Shown here in pieces: positions 34,141 through 47,260 of a DNA stretch of 64,000 bases (position 1 is the first letter of the stretch; each line of letters begins with the position of its first letter). Where the stretch lies: contig VDFB02373365.1 of the NCBI GenBank assembly GCA_007258455.2, positions 219,056,162 through 219,120,161 on the forward strand, given 5' to 3'. The notes under the pieces were generated by a model. That model saw only the letters and a list, made by a program, of their open reading frames with translations, did no database searches and was not told where the DNA came from. The stretch is from Sequoia sempervirens. Its lineage: Eukaryota > Streptophyta > Pinopsida > Cupressales > Cupressaceae. The translations under genes were made by a program, and so were the position numbers.

Positions 34141-35240
34141 ACCCACATCTATTAGTTTTCTCATAGATAAAAAATTTCGTGCAAATCTAGGGATATGCAA
34201 CAAACCATTAATCCTTTTTATTCTACCATCAAGAAATATAATTTTAACTTTACAATGGCCAACAATGTCTAAATGAGAATCATCACCCAAGTACACCTTA
34301 CCTCCATCAAATTCTTCATATTCAAAAACCAATCTGTATTAAAGGTCATATGGAAAGATGCACCCAAGTCAATTAACCATGCATCATCACATGCACAAGT
34401 TGCCAAATTTATAATGAATGTGTCACCATTTTCTTTCTTGGAATCATAATCATAATCAAATTTCTTCTTTTCCTTAATTTCTTCTTTACATTCCTTACAA
34501 ACATGTCCAGGCTTACTATAGTTCCAGTAAATAACTTTAGACTTTCCAGGATATTTAGATCTCTCCTTAGAATTGGATTTGTCATTCTACTCATTCTTCT
34601 TGCCTCTTTCCTTAGGTCTTCCACAAAAATTTAGGGCCTCCTTGATAATGATGGAAACCTTCATCCTCATATCTTCAAAAATTAAAGAACCCACCACATC
34701 TTCAGTCTTCAATATAAAAAAAGTACTCCCAATAGCCATAACAGGAGAATCCCACGAATCGGGTAAAGAAAAAAGAAAGATCTAACATTTCTCTTCCTCA
34801 TCCATTTTAATGCCAGCTAATGCAAATAGAGCCACCAGCATATTGAATGCTTCAATGTGGTTTTTCCTTCATTTACCCTCTTCCATTCCCAAGAAATATC
34901 ATTTCTTCCTCAAGAAAATATTGTTTACTAAATATTTGGCTTGATACATCTCACCAAGCTTCTTCCATAGTTTTTGTGTAGAGGTCTCCTCATGGAAATT
35001 AATTAAAATATAGTCTTCCAAGCATAATCTTATTATACCCTTGGATTTACAGTCCATAAAATCATATTAAGTAGTCTGAGTAGAATTTGCGGGCCTTGAA
35101 ACATTCTCATCAACAACATCCCACAGATCTCAATCTATCAATAGATCCTCCATCTTTCGCTGTCTAAAATATATTTCCAAAAAAATTGTCCACCTCTATT
35201 CTCCCTGATGAACTTTTCATTTGAAAATTCCTACAACAAG
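34135..35240 (-). pseudogene. Copia gag, zinc knuckle, protease and GAG-pre-integrase
   Basis: Minus strand: gag (UBN2-like) reads ALFALAGIKMDEEEKC and FLFSLPDSWDSPVMAIGS near 34840-34740; a knuckle region near 34530-34480 reads YWNYSKPGHVCKEC with the first two Cys lost. Protease reads AWLIDLGASFHMTFNTDWF near 34370-34320, where the active-site DSG has become DLG. GAG-pre-integrase follows at 34332-34135 (VYLGDDSHLDIVG, then LLHIPRFARNFLSM). Catalysis by the protease is lost. Confidence 0.8.
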
Positions 35241-35330
35241 ATCACAAAGTGTCTTCTGCACAAGCTCCCACTCAAATATGGATTAGTTCAAAAAACCCAA
35301 CAACCCACAACTGAAACCAAAGGTGATCAA

Positions 35331-35342
35331 GCTCCGATACCA
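35331..35342 (-). promoter_or_regulatory. Copia primer-binding site (initiator Met tRNA type)
   Basis: Minus strand reads TGGTATCGGAGC two bases after the LTR end, complementary to the 3' end of initiator methionine tRNA with one mismatch in the first eleven or so positions. Confidence 0.85.
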
Positions 35343-35344
35343 CT

Positions 35345-35953
35345 TGTAAGGAAGATAAGGTAGTGGAACAACTTCCTACATTAATCTTGAGAGGAGAATA
35401 ATAGAATTTTTTTATAGATATTTAATAGTTACAAAAAAATAAACACAAATATCATGCATACCACAACACAATGATTTACATGGGGGAAACCCTTTTGAGA
35501 GTAAAACCTGACACTCCAAAAGACATCAAATGTATTATTCAACAATCATAAAGATTACAATATACTTGCAAAGCAAGCTTCTCATAGGAGTATCACCAGT
35601 CAGAGGTCAAGACAACACGATTCACTATCAGACTCTCAGAATACATCACTCTCTACCACATCTATAACACAACACCCTCATAAAATAGAGTTACATTATA
35701 GGGAACGATAGGCCAACAAAATATCTACCATTAGATCTAAAACCTAATAAAAAATATTCTAGATTTACAATATGTCATTTTAATGTATGTCAGTCATTTT
35801 TTAAGTTTCCTAAAAGGGTTAACACACTCACATTTTTCTCTTTTCTACTATTATATACACCTATTTGTGTAACTAGGAAATATATAAATATATGTACATC
35901 CTATCAACAATAAACTATATATAATTACAAGGTTGACATGTATTTTCCCAACA
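35345..35953 (-). repeat. Copia 5' LTR, about 609 bases
   Basis: Begins (minus) TGTTGGGAAAATAC at 35953 and ends CTTCCTTACA at 35345, directly before the PBS. No second copy of this LTR is visible in the window. Confidence 0.75.
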
Positions 35954-38900
35954 ATATCATCATGTCAAAGACATAGTGCATCAAGCATGCGGTTGAGCTA
36001 ATGTGTGTTGATGTAGCATTGCAGATCTATTTGCAAGCATTGTTTCACATCTAACTCAAGATCAATATCTATAGTCTACATGGCCACTTCATATTAGTTT
36101 ACAGATTGACATTCCAAGACATCTTCCAAGGTATTATCATTTCATGTTACATGTTTCATGCTTGAATTTCATTATTTCATCACAAGGTTTAATTAACTAA
36201 ATAGGTTTTTTTCAAGCAAAACCCATATCCTCTAACAATTAACAATTTTTTCTCCTCTTGAATGTGTGTTTGTAGGATTTAGGTTAGAGAGAAAGATTTG
36301 GAGAAAAATTGTCAAAGTTGTTAAGCTGCAAAGTTTTCATTCATATTGCAAGAACATGAAAATAACTATATAGGATTTGTTTCAAGATTTCAAGAGCTGA
36401 GCACCAAGGAGTTGGAAGTGCAAACATTAAGGAACAAAACCTATATCTTAGTTTTTGGAAACCCCAATTGGCACCCATTTTCCAATTGGCGTGAATGAGT
36501 CCTCTATGACCTAAAAACAACCTTCTTGTAGCAAGGTACACACCATTTTAGCCTCTCAAAAATTCCCTCATTGTTGCTATAATAGTTATGATTGATTTAT
36601 GGTTTGTTGAGTGGTAAAATATATTTTTTCATTCTTCATTCCCTCTTTCATTCATTATCTCAATTCAAGCTTTGATTACCAAAATGGGGTTTGACCAAGG
36701 CAAACCCTCATTCACTCAAAAATAAACATTTTTCTCGGTTATGTGTGTGATTGCATATTTAGGATGAAGAAATATTGAAGACATTTTGTAGTGCAATATT
36801 TACAAAGATGTCAAAGTTCTCAAATCATGAAATCTAACCTATAGATCTAATTTTTGACTTTTCGACATTGAAACTTGAACAAATTTGAAACTATAGATCT
36901 ATGTTAGAGGCTCCTGAAAGTTGTAGAAAAACCTCGAGAAAAGACTCATTCACCCATGGGTGAATGAGTCCTAGTCATCCTTTAGAAACTTCATCTTGGT
37001 GACTAGTAAACACATCTTTACCCTTCTTAGATCTGCAAAATTTTTTCTAGTTTTGCAATTATTGAGTTTAATATTATTGTTTCAAGTGTTAGATTGCATT
37101 TTGGAGTTGATTTCTATTTTTAGTTTTTCTCCACAAAGTGTTGTTTGACCTTGAGTCCCATCCTTTAAGTCACAAGGAAATATAAAGATCCTCACATTGA
37201 CTAGATTGACCTAAGGGTTGTTAGTCAATTCTTTGTGGGGATCTCATTTCCTAATGAAATAAAGGAAAATACATCTATCTATCATCTTTTTCAAGAACCC
37301 CCTTTTCCATCCCCCTATCTTTTTGTTGTTTTAGATATATGGAATTTTTGATGTAGGAGAAATAGGTTGTTGGATGAAGTTTGGGTATGGACAGTCAAAA
37401 AAATTTGGATTGTGAGGATATCCAACAATGTTCCTAGACTAGGTGGTGTACTTAGAAAGCTCATGCAAGGAAAAAGTGTATGGAGGAGAAACAATCGTAA
37501 CCGAGGAACTTGAGATTCAAGTATTATGCATGCAACGAAGGAGGTGACTAATTCTAAGGTGATATACTTGGAGGCATTTTTCCCTGAAGCCATAGCTTAA
37601 ATGTAGGAACACATCACTAGTGGATTAAAATTCCTAGTTCAACTTGATCATTCTAAATATCCAGCAAGTTCCTACATTTTGTTTGAAGATTAAGTTGAAA
37701 TTCTTCTCAATCCGGTTTGATATCTTGATTGCAATTTAAAAGACATAAGTCCAAAAGTTTCAAGTGTTGAAGAAGGTTAAAGTTAGTTGAATTATCTAGA
37801 AGTTTCTCTTGCCAACTATCACATGCCACGTGCTTTGCTATGATTTGTCCCCTAGGTTATCTTTTATGTGCTAATTGAATTTTTTGAGTGTCTTTTTCTT
37901 ATAAAAGGCTAAGATATGTTTTATTTTCATTTTAAATCCATAATTTATTGATTCAAGAGAACTAAAACTTTTTCTAGTTTTATTAATTTTCATGTTTCCT
38001 GTTCCATTCTAGATTAAAAACATGTATGTTTGATTAGATATTAACTAATATGAAAGACCATTAAAAGCTATTTCTTGAAATGAAATCATGCATAGCTGTT
38101 TGTTTGTTTCTATCAAAAAAGACTATATGTTGCACCAGATTTGGGTGCATACTAACACTATTCAATGGAAAATAATCCCCTTTCCTTTAAACCTTTTTAT
38201 CATTCAATGTCTATCTATGAAGAAATTTGGTGAAGTATAGATTGGTTTTCTTTGACTTAGTTTATTTCTTGAGGCATGCATGGATAATACCTAGGAGAAA
38301 TCTTTACATTTCAATATTTTTATGCTTTAACTTAGTTTAGATTCTTTATATTTTTAGAAGAAATTCCAAAATTAGTAAATTCATGGATTTTTATCTTAAA
38401 TCTTTCGATTCCATGAAGTTGTAGAGTGCTTAATGCTAAATCTTCTTATGTGTGTGCAAATAATTTGAATTTCATGAAATGTTATTACAAATCTTTGATT
38501 TCATGAAGTTGTTAAGTGACATGTGAGTGATCAAAATAAGACTATGTTCTAATCCTTTGAATACTAGCCAATTTGTGGCAACCATAGGCCCCTCATGTTT
38601 AAAAACAATTTACACAATGAACCTTGAGTGAACCTAGTGTGTCAACACCTGATATTTCAAAGCCTTAGGATCGAGCTAAGATCACCTTAGATTTTTTTTG
38701 TCTTGATGGATCTTTCAAGAGAGGTAGGTTCCTACAGGTCTCTGTTAGGATTTATCTGCTTGTTCGTGTGCATGTACAACATCCATGTCAGTAGGTACCA
38801 TATTAAATTTTGTAAGAAATAAGAATATAAGCTAGCATTTGATGTCAATCATAGATCACAGACACTCTCGTTGACAAATGATTAAAGATCAAAATAATAG

Positions 38901-41289
38901 AATGGAGGGATAATCTTAGAAAGGAAGAACTCAAGAGATAAAATTGAAGAGAGTATATGAAATTCTCACATTAATCTTTGTAAACAACACAAAAGAGAGG
39001 TGAGTGCTATATATATAAAACAAATAGGTATATATACATCCAAGAGGTGTAATAACTCCAAGATCCCAAAATAGGTGAGTTTTCTCTACTCGATAAATGT
39101 CAAATTATGTGGTTATACCAACTTAGATAAATACAAACTGATGGTTATGAGAAGTGGTATACAAATTTAAAATAGGATGTGACTCAACAACCCAATTGTG
39201 GGTGAGAGAGAAAAATATAAATGATGGATTATGCCATATTTTTCATAATAGCCAAGTTTAAATAACCTAAGCACACTTTATACAATGTGTAGAAAAAAAT
39301 AAATATCGCCTAACATAAGGAAAACGACAAACCTACGCTAACACGATGTGGAAATATATTCCATGTAAAATCTCAAAATTTCTACCTACACTTTTCCTTT
39401 GACTTTAGGCTTGGAATGGACTTGGATTTATCCAACCATAAGATTTGAAACTACAATTATAATTTCTTGGTAGAAAAAATTAAACATTGACCTTGACAAT
39501 ACGATATTTGACATTTTTTTCAATTTTTTTGAATGAAATTAAAAACCATTTTACAAATGACAATGCCTAGTTTCTAAACATGTTATTTTTTCATTATTTA
39601 ACACATTTTTCTATTTATTAAATTATTTTTAAATAAAAATAATCAAATTAACATTTTAGTATTTTTTAGTAACTTTTAGTTTTATTTTATTTTCTAAAAA
39701 TAATTGTGTAACCAATATAGACATAATTTTTTAAATAATTAAGAAATCATGTTACAATTATTTTAGGTCAAATTACATGGTTTATGTCTTGGATATTTAA
39801 AAAAGACATTTTTTTTTTAAAATCACTTTTGTACATCAAGTATACAAAATAAACTTTTATCATCTAGGTATTAGAATGAATTATATATTTTAAAATTAAA
39901 AAATATGTATTTCATATTTTTACACCATATTAATATTTTATACATAAGTGCTTCAAATTTTTATACCAACTATGAAAGGCTCTAATTTTGTAGGGAAAAA
40001 ACTCACTTTTCGGATTAAAAATGGGCCCATTATCTTGAAATTAATATTTTATTTTTAATTTTTTCAAATAAAATATAGAATAAAATATTTGAACCCAAGC
40101 CTTATTTAAACCTATATTATTCATAATAGCCAACTTAACCATTACTTAGTTGTAATAAAATTTGCAAAACTCATAGATAGCTAGATTTTTGTTGGTTTCT
40201 GAAATTGGAATATAGAAAAAATTTATCATTACACATTAATGCAAAGAATAGGTCAAACAAATTATACCTCCTATTTTCATACTAGAATATTTATATTTTC
40301 CTCACCTATCAAGTGAATTTATAGTTTCTATGTCATCCAATGTAACACTCAATAGTCAATTCTAGTTTCTAGTTTGAATCACCTTTCTAGTTGCCTACAA
40401 GAATTTCTTGAATGTTTACATTGCCCTCATTCTTACAATTAGACAACCAAAAAATAATTAATACAAAGATAATAGATAGTAGTTTTCACCATTTGACATG
40501 CCAAGTTTAGTAAGAAAAGTTACATTAAACTATATGTTTTATGCTTCAATTTCAAAAATGCACACCAAATTCAATCTCTCAACATCTCCAAAGGAACAAT
40601 GTAACATCAAGAGAGAAATTCCCAAGTATTTCAATTCCTAATAAAAATGATTAGAAAAAACCATATAGTAAAACTCATGCCAAAGTAAATTAGAGTTTTA
40701 TAACCAAAGTAAACTAAAATTATAACTACAAACTGAAGGGATTGAAACTAGATTTAAACACAAGTAGGTTTCAATATCCTCAATACTTATAACATAGCTC
40801 AAACAAAAAATTATAATATATTTTACATCCCTTTTAGTAACTTTTTTTCTATTAAAAATGATAATTCCATTAATACCTTGCCCATTCTCGTACTATTCCT
40901 ATAACATATTTATCACTATTAGTTATGACAACAAATATTGGATTAAAATGCACATACAAATTAAAATCTAAATTTTGTAGTTAACTACACAACCACATAT
41001 ACAACTAGTCACAATTTCAACTACTAACAATAGATTAGTAATATAGTATGAAATAAAAAAAATAAACCTTAGGTAATTGGTAAGTGTAAGAAGTTGAATC
41101 CACTTATAGTGTAAGTGTCATGAGGGAAAAACCGTGTTTGGAATAGGTGCACGATCCTAAAATCCCACTCGCATGGAATCGATACCTATTTTGGTTTCTA
41201 TAATATGTACATGTTTTGGAGTAGTCACAAATTCCATAAAATTCAAAATTTAAAACCAATGGGTTTTCTTTTGTTTTATGCTTGGAAAC
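35954..41289. other. AT-rich intergenic sequence, no gene recognised
   Basis: No coding domain, RNA gene or clear LTR boundary found. The pieces 36.2-36.6 and 36.7-37.1 kb share weakly similar phrases (GTGAATGAGTCCT, then a TTGTAGGATTTAG-like phrase) and may be a diverged tandem duplication. Long A/T runs are common around 39.5-40.1 kb. Confidence 0.5.
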
Positions 41290-44051
41290 TGTAGCACCCC
41301 TTTGATTTGCTTATGTTGTTAGACAATACTTTTATATTGATAGACCCTGATACCTTGTTATTGTTCTATGATCGCTAACATTGGAGCGATGATGATGCTA
41401 TACCTTGATGTCATGATACACTATGTGGATGCTTATTATTTATGTTATGCTTTTGACAAGAATAGTTTTTATTTGATTTAATATTGATGTATGCATATGT
41501 GGTGATTTATTGATGCTTTAATTTTTTTAGTCTTGTTGTGATTGTATTGGTGAAGGGGATGGGATTACATCAGTCACTTGCGAGCACCTTATTATTCTAC
41601 GATTTCTCTTCATGGTGTGACTATTATGTTTTTATACATATATGACATTCATCTTGATTGTAGGATTGCAGGTATAGGACATTGTCTCAACCTGGCTTCA
41701 CAGGTCTGAGTGTGTCCATTTTCCCAGCGGTATTGTTGATTGGGAGATAGTAACCAAGTTCCCTTGTCAAACCACAATCCTAGTCATAGTGTGCCATCAT
41801 ATCATGTTTGGTATGTCATGTTGTCATGTTTTCCTTGTTTGTTTTGATAATTAATTATCTTGCAAGGTTGTTTTGTGAAAATTAATGATTAAATGTTTTC
41901 AATGTTATTTATTTATTTTTAGATTAAATTTGTTAAATTTTTTTTAATTTAATTAATTTAATTTATTCTATTTGGTAAGGTAATTTAATCCTTGTGATTA
42001 AATTTATCTTATTGAGTAAATAAATAAATAAATAAAATTAATTTTGTTGAGTAAATTAATTAATTAATTAAATTTATTAAGTGAAAAGATTAATTGTTTT
42101 TGTTAAGTGCATTGATTAAGTGATTTAAATTTATTTAGAAATTAAATTGTGTTTTAAATTATTTAAATGCAAAAATAAATTGTAAATACATAATAGAAAA
42201 TATCTGTGTTTGAGAAGATAGTTTTAGTTGACAAGTGTTAGTTAATTTATTAAGGGATTTGATTGAGGATTATTTCACAGAAAGAATATTTGGATTAATT
42301 GGAAGAGGTAAGAAGTAATTTCATGGGAATGGATATAGGGATTTTTATTCAGAAATTGTTTTGTTGAAATAATTAAAGAAGGCTCTCATAAAGTTTTTGG
42401 CTGAAAATTATTATGCATCTTCTGGAAGTGGAGAAATTGGGGAAAAAACTTGGGGATTGAAATTTGAAGGCTCTACTCCATTCTTCAACTATTCAAGCTT
42501 TAGAGGATCTAGGTTCCTTATTTTATTTCTTAATTTAATTTTTGTTTTGAAAAGATTGCCTCTATAGAAGAAGCTTAGTTTAAGTTTTGTGAAATTGAAA
42601 GATTAGAGGATCTATTTATTTTGTAGAGGATTTGTTTATAAATTTTGAAATACTGTCTATTAATTTGCCATGAAATTTTGAAAACCTCTATAGAAGAATT
42701 GTAAAATTCTTAGATCCTTTGTAGGAAAATGAATTTAAAACAATAGAAAATTAAAAATGAAAACAACAAATGAATTAGAAAACCTATGTGAGTAAATTTG
42801 AGGAAAATTGAAATCCTCTAGTGGATTTATGAAAATTAAACCTCTGGTAAATTAAAAAAAAATAAATTGTAGATCTAAACAATGTTTATTGATTTTGTAT
42901 ATATATATATATATTTGGTATATATATTTCTTTTTAAATTCATATGCTACAACCTATAAAAATATTTATTAAAAAAAATTCTATAGAAACTATGCCTGAA
43001 CTATCGAGCGATGAAATTCGGCTGAGACAGAAGATTGAATGTTACAAAAAAATTAAATTAAATTTTTTGGGGTGCTAGAGGATCTACCCCCACAACCGCT
43101 CCCAACATGGAGGCACTGCCTGTGGAGGTAGTGACCCCCATAGTGGGGAAGGCTGTGTAGCAGCCCACAACCTTACATGGTTGTGTATGTTTATTGAACC
43201 AGCCATTTAAAATGGCTTAAAATCTGCTCTTTCTGTCTTCGATTTTGACTTTTATTTTTAATTTTTTATATATATTATATATATAATATATATTTCATAT
43301 ATATATATATATATAGATTAAAATATCTTCAATTAAAATTATATATATATATATGCTTAAGTAGTTTTTTTTTTTAAAAGAGGCTTGACATGCATAAGTT
43401 GATTGTTTCTTTAATGTAACGATTTTAATTAAAAAGCTGATTTTTATCATTAGTTGAAATTGAGGAAATTGAAGTAAAACAAATAGTTTTTTTATTAGTT
43501 GTTAATTTTTTAATTGGAAATGATATTATAATTAAATGGTTGAATTTCATGTAGTATGATATTGCTTTGTTTGAATTTAGGAAATCCTAAAGATAGAATA
43601 TTAATTTACTTGAATTGCTTATTAGTTGTGTTTTTCTATATTCACATTGTTTGGGAAATTGGGTTATTTGGGTTTATAAGACTTCGAAATGTGTTTCCTT
43701 TGAGATGGAGTTGTAACTTGTGTTGGTTTACACTTTGAAATAACTTGGGTACTGCACTTGATATGTTATAGTTGGACGTGGTTATGTGAATGGGTTGTGT
43801 TGTATGTTATTAAGTTTGTATTTAAAATTGATTTATGTGCACCTTGTCTACCCAATGTTAGTGGAATTGGTTCCTTAGGTTTTTATTAGGGGAGTGGCTC
43901 TTCATGGGGGTTGGCACAAAAAGTGGTGCTTAGGTAACTCATGTAGAGTTAGTCTAATCAATGAAAACTAAATTAATATGTTAGGGGAAAAGGGTAGTTT
44001 AAACACTTAACTTATTGTAAGTGCCTTGCTCATGGACTCAAGGGCTAGTAT
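41290..44051 (+). repeat. 5' LTR of outermost gypsy element, left part (LTR4)
   Basis: Begins TGTAGCACCCC. It contains the A box at about 41660-41810 (CTTCACAGGTCTGAG, then GATTGGGAGATAGTAAC, then CCTAGTCATAGTGTGCCATC), which matches LTR1 in reverse orientation at 48650-48520. It then carries a GC-rich patch at 43080-43190 and a GAGTGGCTCTTCATGGGGG box near 43891. It is cut at 44051 inside CAAGGGCTAGTAT by LTR2 and resumes at 61198 with AGACTTGGGATGAG; the joined sequence matches the uninterrupted LTR1. Confidence 0.9.
44047..44051. repeat. Target-site duplication AGTAT of LTR2 (partner 61193-61197)
   Basis: Identical five bases flank TGTAATGCTCC on the left and GAGGCACTACA on the right, 17 kb apart. 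Confidence 0.9.
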
Positions 44052-44195
44052 TGTAATGCTCCGTTGTGTGAACTCCAAAGAACAACAAACACCACTCAAT
44101 TTTTTTTTTAAAATCAAAACATTGCATATGATGAAAATGTACATGCATTATAGGAATAACAATTATGCATTTGCAAAGTCATTCACATCCTCTAG
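44052..44195 (-). repeat. LTR2, 3' terminal piece (minus-strand solo LTR)
   Basis: Plus strand starts TGTAATGCTCC, the reverse complement of the LTR end. Interrupted after TCTAG by LTR1. Confidence 0.85.
44191..44195. repeat. Target-site duplication TCTAG of LTR1 (partner 49038-49042)
   Basis: Identical five bases directly outside TGTAACGCCCC and GGGGTGTTACA. Confidence 0.9.
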
Positions 44196-46766
44196 TGTAA
44201 CGCCCCACCATGCAACCCAAGGGAAAGTTGCAATTTACTACACAAATGAACTATTTTTTTTTTCTAAACAAGAACCATTAACATACAAGTTCACTAACCA
44301 TTTCCAACCAATCCCCTAAGGTTACGAGACAGAGTTACTTAAACCCAAACAAGAAACATGAATTAACCATAACATTTAAATACTAAATAAAGTTCACATA
44401 CATTCCATACATAATAATTCACCTCCAAGAATATGAGATACCACTTGATTCCAATAATATAATTTACAGCATGATTACAAAACTCATTCCCCGAATGAGA
44501 TAAATCCAATAAGCATGATTATATATTACAAAATTTCACCTCGATAACAATGAGGGGTAATGAAATGCAAGACCAACTTAAAGAATTAAGCCTGAGAAGA
44601 AACTGAATCCCATCAGCTCTCCTACTAGAAATCTCGACCACACGAACAAGAAACCAACCTAATGGATTAAGGAGCACGTTCCACCCAACCATGTGATACC
44701 CAAAGGATCACCCCCAGTCCTAGGAGATAGTAACAAGGAATTCCTACATAAGACCATCTACCACTAGACATAGGCTACACAAAGTTGATACGAAATAAAT
44801 ACAAGTACCTCATCACATGACTGAATGATCATATGCATAACATCTAGTATGACTTTCACACCACTAACATAGGTCACATTGCTTCCAGACATAAAATAGA
44901 TCGAGAATGTCACAAAGACCAAGAAATAACTGTTGACTTAGGAAGAGTGTCATCGCATAGCTCATTAAGGGATATCCTCTAGGAATCTTCCTAGGCTTTG
45001 GCCCCCACCATGAATTATCCTGGTGGCCTCTACCAAAATCCTGGCACCCATGCTCACTCATGCAAAATCAAATACCTCTCGTGAATACAAGATAGATGAC
45101 CTTGCCATTTGAGGCCTTCTTGTCTCATCCCAAGTTTAGACGAGCCCTTGGGTCCATGAGCAAGGCATAATTAATCTTGTTTAATGTTTGATGCAACCTA
45201 AGCTTCTAAAATTTTATTTAGTTATCACTGAATTAACCAACTTGCAAAGAGTTTCCCTGACACCACTTTGTGTGTCAGCCCCCATTGCAAGCCACTCCTC
45301 TAAGACATCACACACGGTGAAAACCACAATAGGTAACTAGATAGTATGACCTCTCCAATACAAGTAGATAAAAAATCAAGGAACTCACTCCAAACACTGG
45401 AGAAAACCAAAATACAAAACCCACACCTTCCAAAGGAGGTACAAATTACATAACCCTCTCCTATTCCCAAGGAGGCACAAATCATCCTCGTTCATGGAAA
45501 TAGGGTGAAACCACAAAGTGTAACTATACACACTTTCCTCGGCACAACAAAAGATGACTAACATAATGACAACCCATACCAATAAATGATCCCCCATCTG
45601 GAATACTTCCAAAACTTTTACTCTAATTCCACAACATCGAGGATGAACATTATAACACTACAAGCATTTCAGACAGTTAAATAAAATAATGTTCAGATTT
45701 CCTAAATCCAGTCAATCACAGTTTTCATTTCTTGCATTTATCCAATCAAATATATCAATTTCATTTCATGCCATTGAAATAATTAAAATCCATTCATTTG
45801 TTCTAAGTTTCACAATTAAATTCCATGATCAAGCATTTTAGTGATTAAAGTCATTTGACTAAAATAAATCAATCCTTAACTCTAAGTTTCATAATTATAT
45901 ACTATAAATAAAACCACTAGATTAATAAAACATTTAGATTAAGTAATAAGCCAATTATTTACATCAAATTCCACAATTGTATTCTATAATTAAAACATCT
46001 TGATAAATAAACATTTAGATCAAATAAATTTGTCTTTATTTCAACTTAGCATTAAATAAATCAACTAAATCTCATTTGATAAACATAATCAAAATATTTT
46101 AATAAATAAAACATTTAATTAAAATTAATTAATCTTTATTTCAACATAGAATAAATCAATTAATCAAAACCAATATTTTAAATAAAAAGTTTGATCGTAC
46201 ATCAATTCCATTTCCTCTATACCAATGAGATAATCATTCCAAAGTTCACATCCTTTAAACATATGCCTCTAAAACATTATTTTATATTCTAAGGTTTACT
46301 GATTATTCCTGATAATCAAAAATGAAATCTCTAAGTAAAGATATTTGTTTATAAAATCAACTCTTTCAATAATCATTAAATTACCTAATGTTCACTTGGC
46401 ACCCTTAAGGAATTAAATTTAATATTTTAATTCTATTTTCTCCATCATGGTTAAGGATTAAAATAATCTCTTTTAAATATCATTGTTTATTAAAATGATA
46501 ATTCCATTTCAACTATATTATTGCTATAATCATTTTAAAACAATTCTGATTTAAAATAATTAATCATCATTTAAATGTCTCAACTAACTAAACATTATCA
46601 TTATAATCCAGTTATTTTAAAATTTAATACTTTATTATTCATAATAATCAAAAATGAATTTTCTAAATAAAGATTTTTGATTATCAACTTTTTTAAATAA
46701 TCATTAAATTATCTAACTCCCATTGATATTCCACAGCTTAACCCAACTAAATAATTTATTGAAGAA

Positions 46767-46975
46767 ATGTATATATATAATATATATACATATACATTGT
46801 ATATATACCTATACATATTAATGTATATGATATATATATATATATATATACATAAGTATACATATATAATATATATAAATAAATATTATTTAAATATTAA
46901 AATAATATTAAATATATATTTATATACTTATAACATATATATATTATATATATAATATAATATATACATAATATT
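46767..46975. repeat. TA-rich simple sequence in LTR1
   Basis: Irregular (TA)n and TATATACATA runs with no coding potential. Similar shorter tracts occur at 42896-42926 and 43266-43316 in LTR4. Confidence 0.8.
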
Positions 46976-47074
46976 AAAATAATAGTAAAAAAATGAATTT
47001 AAATTTTGAAGGAAAGAAACAAATTTTCTTTTTGAAGAAATGGAAGCCCTAATTAGGGCACGCGTTGCCCAGCC

Positions 47075-47260
47075 TCCCCATGGGCGGCAGGCTTGTGTGC
47101 TCCGCACATAGTCCGTCCCCCATGGGCGACGGCCTGTGTGCTCGCACACAACGTCTGCCTCCCATGGGCGGCAGAACTGTGTGCTCAGCACACAATGTCC
47201 ACCTCCCACGGGTGGCGGGCATGTGTGCTTGCACATAGTCCATCTGCCATGGGGCGCGGC
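47075..47260. repeat. GC-rich tandem repeat with hairpins, about 4.5 units of 42-43 bases
   Basis: Each unit contains CCCATGGGCGGCAG-like sequence followed by a small inverted repeat such as GTGTGCTCAGCACAC. The block is strikingly GC-rich inside an otherwise AT-rich LTR. Confidence 0.85.

Larger units (their letters stand above)
31733..35953 (-). mobile_element. Ty1/copia retrotransposon, 5' LTR to RNase H, interrupted
   Basis: Minus-strand order is 5' LTR (35953-35345), PBS, gag (about 35240-34460), protease, GAG-pre-integrase, integrase, RT, and RNase H up to 31733, continuing at 16500-16333. Integrase preceding RT defines the copia superfamily. Stops and frameshifts are present throughout. 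The 3' LTR is not visible. Confidence 0.9.

Noticed and set aside
46767..46955. Tyr/Ile-rich 62-codon frame
   Set aside because: It is a translation of a TA-rich simple sequence.
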